DNA of 21,528 nucleotides. Source: Hyphomonadaceae bacterium UBA1001. Lineage in GTDB: Bacteria > Pseudomonadota > Alphaproteobacteria > Caulobacterales > Aquidulcibacteraceae. Positions 14,495 through 21,268 of this stretch are shown one piece after another. The stretch covers positions 1 through 21,528 of the forward strand of contig DBAV01000212.1 in the NCBI GenBank assembly GCA_002291875.1, given 5' to 3'. The position numbers and the translations under genes are program-made. The notes beneath the pieces were generated by a model. It was not told the origin of the DNA. It did not search any database and saw nothing but the letters and a program-made list of their open reading frames with translations. Every line of letters starts with the position of its first letter. Position 1 is the stretch's first letter.

Positions 14495-14973
14495 CGCGCG
14501 CCCCCGCCGGCAGTTGGCGCGATGGTCGGCCGAAGCGTGCCCGGGGCGGCCGGAGCCGGGGTGGCGGGCCGCACTGGCAGCGCGCGCGATGGCGCGGTGC
14601 GAGGGGGCATGGGATTGGCGTCGCGCCGCAGCAGCAACCACTGGCCAACCCGCGCCAGCAGCACCACGGCCAGTGCAGCCGTCATGCCGATGGCGGCGTG
14701 GATTCCCGGAATCTCGGAGACGTGCGTGATCGCTGCGGGACGGAACATCACTTCCAGCAGGACCAGCCCGCTTCCCACCAGCAGCAAGAGGCCAAAGACC
14801 GCGATCCGCCCCCCGCGCCCTGCTGCCCAGCCCAAGAGGCGTGCCCCGGGGTGATCGGGCTGGACATCCGCCGGATCCGGCAGGTCTTCGGGCGTCAGGT
14901 CGGCGGTGGTGAAAATGCCCGCAGGCAAGCGGAAGTCGGCGGGGATCTCGTCAAGGGGGCGCTCGTTCTGCAT
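14491..14973 (-). CDS. Two-helix membrane protein of unknown function in the Mrp-like operon
   Basis: The 160-residue protein has a hydrophilic, acidic N-terminal region (residues 1-50), two hydrophobic segments (about 53-75, IAVFGLLLLVGSGLVLLEV; and about 89-113, IGMTAALAVVLLARVGQWLLL) and a Pro/Ala-rich tail. No family is recognised. It starts 2 bases after the stop of the second D gene and its stop overlaps the start of the third D gene (ATGA). It is thus translated in step with them and is probably a subunit or assembly factor of the complex. Canonical Mrp or Mbh operons have no counterpart at this position that I know of. Confidence 0.75.
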   Translation of the reverse strand: MQNERPLDEIPADFRLPAGIFTTADLTPEDLPDPADVQPDHPGARLLGWAAGRGGRIAVFGLLLLVGSGLVLLEVMFRPAAITHVSEIPGIHAAIGMTAALAVVLLARVGQWLLLRRDANPMPPRTAPSRALPVRPATPAPAAPGTLRPTIAPTAGGGAR

Positions 14974-14975
14974 GC

Positions 14976-16436
14976 CTAGCCCCCGATCGATGGGGCGACG
15001 AAGGCGATGATCGCATCGGCCCCGAAGAACAACACTGGCAAGGCAGCCGCAGCCAGCACGGCGGTTGCCACCATGGCGCGTGGCAGCGGGCGGCCCGCGA
15101 ACCGGGTGCCGTCGCCGCCTGGTGTGAACGCACGCGCGGGGATGGCAGCGAGTGCCGCGAGCGCAAAGAGGGCGCAGCCGACCCAGAGAACACTGATCAC
15201 CAGGCCGCCCGTCTGCGCCAGGCCGGCGGCAAGCTCAAAGCGGCCTACCGCTCCGAGCAGAGGCGGAAGGCCGACCGTGGAAATGGCCGCCAGCGTCAGC
15301 GCCCCGAACAGCCAGGGCGCGTGCCGCCCGCCCCCGCCCAGCGCGCCCACCCGCGTGACCCCGGCGCCCGCCTCCAGGGCACCCGCGCCCACCAGCAGCG
15401 CGGTCTTGGCAAGCCCGTGTCCCAGCAGCAGCAGGAAGGCGCCGGCTGCCGCGGCCGGTGATGCGATCATAGCGCCCAGCACCACGGCCGAGACCTGTGC
15501 GATGCTGGACCATACCAGACGCGCGCGCAGGTCGTCCTTGCCCAGCGCAATGGCCGAGGTCAGCACGACTCCCGCGATGGCCAGCCAGGCCAGGCCCTGG
15601 GCCATGATGGTCTGTGCCAAAAGGTCCGGACCAAACACCATGGTGGCGACCTTCAGGATGCAGAACGCCCCGATCTGTACCCCGGCGACCGCGTTCAGCA
15701 GCACCGCGGTCGGCAGCGGCACCCCCAGCGTTGCGGGGAGCCAGGCATGAAAGGGAAACAGGGCGGCCTTGGCAAAGCCGAGCACCAGCGCAACCAGCAG
15801 GATCGAGGCGGTGAGGGTGTCGACTCGCCCCGCGAGAATCCCGCCGGCCGTGAATTCCTGTGTTCCGGCCACCAGGCTGACATGGGCGATGGCCGGCAGC
15901 AGCAGCAGGAAGGCGGCCGCGATCAGCACCCCAAAGGTAAAGCGCGCGGCACGCGCCGCCTGCGCGTCGGCGCGGCGTGCAATCATGCCGGAGGCGGCCA
16001 GCACCAGCCCGACATAGAACAGGAACATCGTCACCAGGTTGGCGGCCAGCGCCAGCCCCGCCACCAGGCCCAGCGACAGGGCGCCGAGTGCCTGCAGCCG
16101 GCCCGGCCGGACATCCGGGGCGCGTGCGAACCAGTCGGTGGCCGCCACCGTGACCAGTGTCCACAGCACCGCTGCCAGCAGCGCGAAAGCTGCGCCCATC
16201 GGCTCGGTGCGCACGGCGATCTCGAGATCGGGCAGGGGTGTAGCCAGCACGATGCGGGTGTCCGGCGCCCCCTGCGCCATCATGACAACCAGCGCCGCTG
16301 CCAGGGCGGCGGTAGCGCCAGCCCCGGCGAAGGCAGCCAAATCTCGCGCGATTGCCCAGCGCGACACCACAAAGACCACCAGAGCCGTGACCAGGGGCGC
16401 GGACAGCAGCGCGGCCATCAGGACGGTCATGCTCAT
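14976..16436 (-). CDS. mrpD: Second MrpD-like antiporter-type subunit (NuoL/M/N family)
   Basis: The 486-residue polytopic membrane protein carries the most recognisable proton-channel family core: GFAKAALFPFHAWLPA (220-235), LLNAVAGVQIGAF (246-258), LGKDDLRARLVWSSIAQVS (298-316) and LLGHGLAKTALLVGAGAL (337-354). It keeps Lys223 in helix 7 and the His340/Lys344 pair. The helix-5 glutamate is missing (LFYV142 in place of FYE), the helix-8 Lys is Gln254, and the helix-12 Lys is Arg399 (VGRFEL). Its start overlaps the stop of the first D gene (ATGA). In Mrp or Mbh complexes such subunits conduct protons or Na+ across the cytoplasmic membrane. Exact role here unknown. Confidence 0.88.
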   Translation of the reverse strand: MSMTVLMAALLSAPLVTALVVFVVSRWAIARDLAAFAGAGATAALAAALVVMMAQGAPDTRIVLATPLPDLEIAVRTEPMGAAFALLAAVLWTLVTVAATDWFARAPDVRPGRLQALGALSLGLVAGLALAANLVTMFLFYVGLVLAASGMIARRADAQAARAARFTFGVLIAAAFLLLLPAIAHVSLVAGTQEFTAGGILAGRVDTLTASILLVALVLGFAKAALFPFHAWLPATLGVPLPTAVLLNAVAGVQIGAFCILKVATMVFGPDLLAQTIMAQGLAWLAIAGVVLTSAIALGKDDLRARLVWSSIAQVSAVVLGAMIASPAAAAGAFLLLLGHGLAKTALLVGAGALEAGAGVTRVGALGGGGRHAPWLFGALTLAAISTVGLPPLLGAVGRFELAAGLAQTGGLVISVLWVGCALFALAALAAIPARAFTPGGDGTRFAGRPLPRAMVATAVLAAAALPVLFFGADAIIAFVAPSIGG

Positions 16437-18046
16437 TGGCCCGGCTCCGCGCCGCTGGCGGCAGGATCGGCAGGCACCATTGTGGGGGGCGTTTCGGCCA
16501 GCGCGGGGGCGGGGACGGGAATGCTGGCGGGTGCCGACAGCCCTTCGGTTCCCTCGGTCAGCGAAGCGGACGCGGCAACGACCAAATCCCAAAGCCCGGT
16601 CGCATCAATGCCCAGCAACACCGAAAGGCCGGCCAGGGCCAGCATGGGAAGGGCGGTCGAAGCGGCCGCGTCCTCGGGGGCGGCGGCCGAGCGCGCGGCG
16701 GGCAGCGGCCGCAACAGCAGACGGTCGACCATCCTGCCGACCGCGATGATGCCGGCCAGCGCCACCACGACAACGACGGCGGCCGCCCACCACCAGCCGC
16801 TGATGAGGGCGGCCTCGATCAGGCGCCATTTGGCGACGAAACCGACCGTCAGGGGCATGCCGATCACCGCCAGGCCCGCCAGCAGCAAGGCAAGCGTCGA
16901 GATCGGCGCCTCGGCCCCCATCCCATCGAGATCGTCGAGGGTGCGGACATGACCCCGCGCCGCCAGCGACGCTGTGGCCAGGGCCGCGGTGGCGGCGACG
17001 AGGCACACAGCCAGGGCCTGAAACAGCCCGGCGCGCAGTCCCGCATCCGTTCCGCTGACGATCAGCAGGGCCGCCAGTCCGCCCTGGGCGGCTGCAAGCA
17101 GCCCCAACATGCGCCGCACGTCCTCGTCCATGGCGGCCTGGATCGCCACCAGCACAACCGCCACTGCGATCACCGAACCCAGCACAAGCCCCATCCAGCC
17201 TGCCAGCACCGCCCCGCCGACCGTCCCCAGCGTGCCGACCAGCTTGGCGAGGATGAACAGACCTGCCAGCTGGAGCCCCGGGCCGACCAGCACCGCCCCG
17301 GCCGGCGCGCCCAGTGTGGCGGCATTGACCGCCCAGGAATGGCCGGGCGGCGTGCCCGAGAGCGCCAGAGCCCCGACCACGACCAGGGCCAGCGCCCCAA
17401 GCAGCGAAGGATCGGGGGGGGCGCGTGTCGCCGCCGCCACCACCCCCCCGAGGTCGACACTGGATGTCAGCGCCAGCGCGAGCACCAGTCCCAGCCCGGC
17501 AAGAAGGGTCAGCGTGCCCCCCCAGACGATGACTTCGAACGCGGCGGGCAAGGCCGGCCGGCGGGCATTGGCATCGGCCACCACCAGGCCTGCGACCGCA
17601 AGTGTCGCCATCGCCCCGAACCCCAAGAGCGCGGCAGCGCCCTCGATCACCACAAGTCCTGCGAGCGCGCCCGAGAGCACCAGCAGCAGTGCGGCCACGA
17701 AGGGGGAGACCTGTATGCGGTCAGGTCCGACCGATACGCCAAGGCCTGCCGTGCAGGCGATCAGGCCCAGTGCCGCCGCCACGATCAGGCCCAGCGCCCC
17801 GTAGGTATCGAGGCGCAGCCAGGGCACGCCGCCCGCGGTCGGCGACTGGACCAGGACCGGTGCACCGCCCAGAGCAGGCAGCGCCACGACCAGGGCCAAA
17901 GCGAGTGTTGCCAGAGCAAAGGCGATGGCGACGGCCCACACGGTGCGCATGCCGGGCAAGGCCGACACGATCGCCGCGCCGAGAAAGGGCAGCGCGAGGG
18001 CCATCAGAGGCAGGATCTGGAACAGGTCCAGCGCTGCGGGCCTCAT
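16433..18046 (-). CDS. mrpD: First MrpD-like antiporter-type subunit (NuoL/M/N family), divergent
   Basis: The 537-residue polytopic membrane protein follows mrpC directly, the position of MrpD/MbhH. Family traces are PGHSWAVNAATLGAP (234-248), QAAMDEDVRRMLGLLAAAQGG (as two joined stretches near 303-323) and GMPLTVGFVAKWRL (396-409). The helix-12 Lys406 is kept. The helix-5 glutamate position holds FGAMATL. The helix-7 Lys is replaced (ALSGTPPGH, Leu229 in its place), and the helix-8 Lys is Gln259. The His/Lys pair of the later half is absent from LFQALAVCLVAATAAL. The start overlaps the mrpC stop (ATGA). Membership is supported by layout and by the partial motifs; activity as a proton channel looks unlikely without other residues. 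Confidence 0.82.
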   Translation of the reverse strand: MRPAALDLFQILPLMALALPFLGAAIVSALPGMRTVWAVAIAFALATLALALVVALPALGGAPVLVQSPTAGGVPWLRLDTYGALGLIVAAALGLIACTAGLGVSVGPDRIQVSPFVAALLLVLSGALAGLVVIEGAAALLGFGAMATLAVAGLVVADANARRPALPAAFEVIVWGGTLTLLAGLGLVLALALTSSVDLGGVVAAATRAPPDPSLLGALALVVVGALALSGTPPGHSWAVNAATLGAPAGAVLVGPGLQLAGLFILAKLVGTLGTVGGAVLAGWMGLVLGSVIAVAVVLVAIQAAMDEDVRRMLGLLAAAQGGLAALLIVSGTDAGLRAGLFQALAVCLVAATAALATASLAARGHVRTLDDLDGMGAEAPISTLALLLAGLAVIGMPLTVGFVAKWRLIEAALISGWWWAAAVVVVVALAGIIAVGRMVDRLLLRPLPAARSAAAPEDAAASTALPMLALAGLSVLLGIDATGLWDLVVAASASLTEGTEGLSAPASIPVPAPALAETPPTMVPADPAASGAEPGQ

Positions 18047-18429
18047 GGACGGTCGGACCTGGCTGCCCGCGGGCCCGAGGGCTGGAACGCCTGCGGGCTG
18101 TCGGCGTGCGCGATCGCATAGGCGTCCAGCGAGCCATACGCCTCCTGCGTGCGCATCAGCACGGCTATGCCGGCCACCGCAAATGCGAACATCGAGGCGA
18201 CCAGCACCAGAGCGGGCGCCAGCATCGGATGCGTCCCGCCTCCATCAGCACCCGTCCCGCCCATCCGGACCGCCAGGAGCAGCACCAGTCCCAGATGGCC
18301 CAGCACGATACCCGCCAGCCGCTTGAGCGGGTGCAGCCGCGACAGCGCCAGCGCCAGTCCCGCAAACACCAGCGCCACCATTCCCGCGCTGGCCAGCTGG
18401 AGCAGGTTCGGCATGCCGGGGGCGTCCAT
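18043..18429 (-). CDS. mrpC: MrpC-like (NuoK-type) subunit
   Basis: The 128-residue protein has three hydrophobic helices, as in NuoK/MrpC. The recognisable part is PMLAPALVLVASMFAFAVAG, where normal MrpC reads close to ALVLTAIVIGFA, followed by the usual hydrophilic tail beginning MRTQEAYGSLD. The start at 18429 leaves 1 base after the mrpB stop; an alternative ATG at 18414 would also fit and neither has a strong ribosome site. The stop overlaps the next gene start. In Mrp complexes MrpC packs against the first D-type subunit. It is diverged but placed exactly where MrpC belongs. Confidence 0.78.
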   Translation of the reverse strand: MDAPGMPNLLQLASAGMVALVFAGLALALSRLHPLKRLAGIVLGHLGLVLLLAVRMGGTGADGGGTHPMLAPALVLVASMFAFAVAGIAVLMRTQEAYGSLDAYAIAHADSPQAFQPSGPRAARSDRP

Positions 18430-18430
18430 G

Positions 18431-18811
18431 TCAGTCGGCACCCGGGGCGGCGTCACCAATCCGCCCTGCCACGGTGCGGAACACCAGGGTGCATGCGCTC
18501 CAGGCGGTCAGGGCCAGCCCGAAGCCTGCGATTCCGGGTCCAGTGTCCGGCGGCCCGACCATCGGCCCCAGAAAGCCCATCGCCATCCCCGCCGCCAGGG
18601 CAACCGAGAGCAGCCAGGGCGGAAGCACCCGCACATTGGCCGCCAGGCCGAACACCAGCCCATGCAGGATCGTCACGCCCGCCAGCAGTGCGCCGGCCGC
18701 GAGCGCGTCGGCCGGTCCTTGGGAACCGGCCAGGATCGACAGCGCCACCAGCGCAGCCAGCGGCAGGACGATCCGCGCGGTCGCGCGCACCTGCAGGTGC
18801 CGGTCATTCAT
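18431..18811 (-). CDS. mrpB: MrpB-like subunit
   Basis: The 126-residue protein has four hydrophobic segments, the MrpB/MbhF layout, starting with ATARIVLPLAALVALSILAG. The family motif GHxxPGGGFxGG, normally found after the first helix, is replaced by GSQGPADALAAG. It follows the MbhD-like gene with an ATGA overlap and precedes mrpC, as in Mrp and Mbh operons. Identification rests mainly on gene order, size and topology. Confidence 0.7.
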   Translation of the reverse strand: MNDRHLQVRATARIVLPLAALVALSILAGSQGPADALAAGALLAGVTILHGLVFGLAANVRVLPPWLLSVALAAGMAMGFLGPMVGPPDTGPGIAGFGLALTAWSACTLVFRTVAGRIGDAAPGAD

Positions 18812-19371
18812 GGCGTACCGCCTCCGCCGCGGCGTCGCGACAAGGCGCGTTCACCCCACCCCAGCGCGGCGCGGACGCCCAGCTTTGCACACAGCAGCAG
18901 CCCCGCAAGGATAGCCGCGATGAAGGGCTCGCCGCGACTGGCCGGGGCGGGCGCCTGGGTGCCGGTTGGCGGAAGGGCCGGAACCAGCCACAGCATCGCC
19001 AGCCCGGTTGCCACCACCACAAGGGCGATCCAAGCGGACGGGCGCCGCACGACCACCGGATCACGCTTGGTGTGGGCCAGAAGGCCCAGCACCACCAGCG
19101 TCAGAACGGTCGCGCCCATGGCACCCCACACCATGGCTGCATCACCAGCGCCGGCGACCGCCAATGCCACCGCGCCCACAAGGCCTGCGATCCACAGCTG
19201 CAGCGCCGCGGCGGTCAGGCTGGTGGCACGTGCAATCGACACGGTCATCCAGAGCAAAAGGCCCACCGCCAGCAACAGGGCCAGCCCCTGCAGCATGTCG
19301 GGCGCCAGACCCTGGACGGGCGCAACCGCTCCGGCCGGATCGGGCAGGCGAACCGTTGGCGCGGGCGTCAT
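18808..19371 (-). CDS. MbhD/MrpA-C-terminal-like subunit (DUF4040 type)
   Basis: The 187-residue membrane protein has about five hydrophobic helices and a Pro/Ala-rich loop near residue 135. The segment AGAGDAAMVWGAMGATVLTL (72-91) parallels the conserved APDVALTEAAVGAGLST of MbhD or the MrpA C-terminal domain. Asp77 is kept, but the glutamate has become Trp82, and the position used by Bacillus MrpA for its essential Glu is Gly86. The rest could correspond to MbhE, making this an MbhD-MbhE-like fusion. Its place between MrpG and MrpB is exactly that of MbhD/E in archaeal operons. A HyfE-like subunit is a less likely reading. Its start overlaps the mrpG stop (ATGA). Confidence 0.65.
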   Translation of the reverse strand: MTPAPTVRLPDPAGAVAPVQGLAPDMLQGLALLLAVGLLLWMTVSIARATSLTAAALQLWIAGLVGAVALAVAGAGDAAMVWGAMGATVLTLVVLGLLAHTKRDPVVVRRPSAWIALVVVATGLAMLWLVPALPPTGTQAPAPASRGEPFIAAILAGLLLCAKLGVRAALGWGERALSRRRGGGGTP

Positions 19372-19793
19372 CGGCGTTCCTCGGGCGGGCGCGAGGGCGG
19401 GCTGGTGCGCCAGCGTCCCGTCAGCGGTGTCTCACCGGCGGCAAAAGCGGCCTGGAGGGTGGCATGGACCGCCGCCGGCGAGGTTGCCGCAAGGGCCGCT
19501 GCGATCGCCAGCAGCTTTATCGCTGTCATCGGATCAGGCGCCGCCACCGCTAGCCCGCCCAACAGCAACAGTGCACCGGCCTGTTCGACCAGCGGGGTGG
19601 CATGGGCCCGCGTATAGACATCCGGAAAGCGCTGGACGCCGACCGTTCCGGCGATCACGAACAGTACGCCCGCGCCGACCAGTGCGGCTGCAAGGAACTG
19701 GCGGAGCACCGACAGCCCCGCGACCGCAGGATCGGCAGCAATCGGGCCGGCAGCGCTCACGGCCTCGAGCAGGGGCAGGGCGACGGCACTCAT
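19368..19793 (-). CDS. mrpG: MrpG subunit
   Basis: The 141-residue protein has the MrpG/PhaG signature VGVQRFPDVYTRAHATPLVEQAGALLLLGG, read here as two adjoining stretches at about 49-78. The helix LLAIAAALAATSPAAVHAT (about 94-112) ends in the family's SPxxxH. The N-terminal 30 residues and the Arg/Pro-rich C-terminal tail are longer than in typical MrpG. It is well conserved compared with the B, C and D subunits here. ATGA overlaps join it to mrpF and to the MbhD-like gene. Confidence 0.9.
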   Translation of the reverse strand: MSAVALPLLEAVSAAGPIAADPAVAGLSVLRQFLAAALVGAGVLFVIAGTVGVQRFPDVYTRAHATPLVEQAGALLLLGGLAVAAPDPMTAIKLLAIAAALAATSPAAVHATLQAAFAAGETPLTGRWRTSPPSRPPEERR

Positions 19794-20092
19794 GGGCCGT
19801 CCGCGTGGGGCGTGCGGGTGGAGAGGTCTGTCTGCAGCGTGGCGTAGGTCGAAAGCTTCATCACCGCCACCGACACCGCCCAATTGGTCAGGGCGAAGGC
19901 CAGCGCCAGGTCGACCAGCCGCGGTTGCCCCAACAGGTGCGATGCCAGCGCGACCATCAGCACGACCTTGGATGCGGCCAGGCTGGCCGCCAGCACCCGG
20001 TCGGCGAACATGGTCGCACCTGCCGTCCGGATCATCAGCGGCACCAGCCCGACCAGCAGCGCGATCAGCGCCGCGCCCATCACCAGCGTCAT
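19790..20092 (-). CDS. mrpF: MrpF subunit
   Basis: The 100-residue, three-helix protein matches MrpF: IRTAGATMFADRVLAASLA keeps the DR of the family GPTxxDR motif, although GPT itself is GAT. PRLVDLALAFALTNW keeps the Asp before the last helix. The start at 20092 overlaps the mrpE stop (ATGA) and gives a normal family N-terminus; the frame extends upstream only as an Arg-rich run. Confidence 0.9.
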   Translation of the reverse strand: MTLVMGAALIALLVGLVPLMIRTAGATMFADRVLAASLAASKVVLMVALASHLLGQPRLVDLALAFALTNWAVSVAVMKLSTYATLQTDLSTRTPHADGP

Positions 20093-20613
20093 GATGCACC
20101 CCCGCCCGCGGCGCCATCGGGTGCGGCGCGGTCGAACGCGCGCGCACACGCCCGGTCCAGCGCGGCGATCCCGTTGTCGCTGGTGGGATGTTCGATCAGG
20201 ACATGGACCAGGATGTGGTCCTCGGCGGTTTCGACCGTGGCCAGCCCCGGGGTGCGCCCGACCGCGGCGGCCAGACCCGCGCGGGCCCTAAGGTCGCGGT
20301 CCCTGGTGCGATACTTGATCAGCGCCGGTGCCAGCCTGATGTCCACCTGGAAGGCGCGGCGTGCGATCTCGCCCCAGCCGCCGATCGCGCCGAGCACCCG
20401 CGTGCCCCAGAGCAGCGCGACATGGCCGATGCGCGAAAAGCCCGACCCCCCGCGACCGGGCAAATCAGCGGCAACGGCAAACAGCGTGATCACGCCCACC
20501 GATCCGCCTGCCCAGGCCCATCCCGCCGGCGTCGCGGGCAACCCCTCCAGCAGCAGCCAGGCCAGAACCAGCGCGGTCAGGAGCGCGAGTGCCGATGCCG
20601 CCCTTCCAAGCAT
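20089..20613 (-). CDS. mrpE: MrpE subunit
   Basis: The 174-residue protein is the first gene of the operon and has the MrpE layout. Two or three N-terminal hydrophobic helices (to about residue 75) precede a cytoplasmic domain containing LAPALIKYRTR, TPGLATVETAEDHILVHVLI and a final helix with the ALDRACARAFDRA pattern. The ATG at 20613 has GGGAGGG 5 bases upstream, whereas an ATG at 20637 has none. In Mrp complexes MrpE is needed for assembly or stability. In archaeal Mbh the homologue MbhA is likewise first. Confidence 0.88.
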   Translation of the reverse strand: MLGRAASALALLTALVLAWLLLEGLPATPAGWAWAGGSVGVITLFAVAADLPGRGGSGFSRIGHVALLWGTRVLGAIGGWGEIARRAFQVDIRLAPALIKYRTRDRDLRARAGLAAAVGRTPGLATVETAEDHILVHVLIEHPTSDNGIAALDRACARAFDRAAPDGAAGGGAS

Positions 20614-20764
20614 CCCGACCCTCCCTGTCGCCGGCACCGCGACCGCGCTTGCAACACCCGGACTCGTCTATAAGGTGAGCCGCGCACTGACCAGATGGCC
20701 GGTGCATTCCGCCGCGTCCAAAGCACCTGGCAAAACGCCCCCAGGACGCTGGCGCGGGCCTGCC
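20614..20764 (-). promoter_or_regulatory. Leader and probable promoter region of the Mrp-like operon
   Basis: The 151-base gap between msrC and mrpE is on the strand of both. It contains TTATAGAC (20673-20666, minus), the best -10-like element, with a poorer TGGTCA (20693-20688) at short spacing upstream. No hairpin with a T-run was seen to end msrC transcription, so read-through is possible. Confidence 0.35.
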
Positions 20765-21259
20765 TCAGATCAGGGCGAGGATACGCTGCAGCGCGGCGGC
20801 GTCGACCGTGTCGAAGGCGGCCGGTTCGGTGGAGTCCACGTCCAGCACACCGCGCAGCGTGCCCGACCCGTCGATCCAGGGCACCACGATTTCCGAACGC
20901 GATCGGCCGTCGCACGCAATGTGCCCGGGAAAGGCATGCACGTCGGGCACGATCTGCACGGTGCGTGTCTGGGCCGCGGTGCCGCAGACACCTTTTCCGA
21001 AAGGGATTCTCAGGCAACCCAGGGTGCCCTGATAGGGACCGACCACCAGTTGGGGCGAGGGAGCGTGCGCATCCACCAGGTAAAAGCCGGTCCAGAAGAA
21101 ACGCGGCGCAAAGGCCGTGGCCAGCATGGCGACGACGCTGGCCATCCGGGCGACCGCATTGGGCTCGCCCTCGAGCACCGAGGCGATCTCGCGTTCGAGC
21201 AGGCGATAGCGTTGGGCGCGGTCGTCGGGCAGTTCGAGGGTGTTGAACGCTTCGGCCAT
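20765..21259 (-). CDS. msrC: Free methionine-(R)-sulfoxide reductase (GAF domain)
   Basis: The 164-residue single GAF domain protein carries the three cysteines of the fRMsr family: Cys82, Cys92 and Cys116. They lie in LGCLRIPFGKGVCGTAA and FPGHIACDGRSRSEIVVP. E. coli fRMsr has them at 84, 94 and 118. The enzyme reduces free L-methionine-(R)-sulfoxide to methionine with thioredoxin-supplied electrons, in the cytoplasm, as part of oxidative damage repair. The start at 21259 has GAGG 7 bases upstream, overlapping the stop of the preceding gene. It lies 9 bases after that gene, implying one transcript. Confidence 0.95.
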   Translation of the reverse strand: MAEAFNTLELPDDRAQRYRLLEREIASVLEGEPNAVARMASVVAMLATAFAPRFFWTGFYLVDAHAPSPQLVVGPYQGTLGCLRIPFGKGVCGTAAQTRTVQIVPDVHAFPGHIACDGRSRSEIVVPWIDGSGTLRGVLDVDSTEPAAFDTVDAAALQRILALI

Positions 21260-21268
21260 CAGATGCCC

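Noticed and set aside
18808..19371. HyfE-type hydrogenase-4 subunit for the MbhD-like gene
   Set aside because: Part of the helix pattern resembles HyfE, but the AGD...MGAT stretch and the position between MrpG and MrpB fit MbhD better. The alternative is kept open at lower weight.
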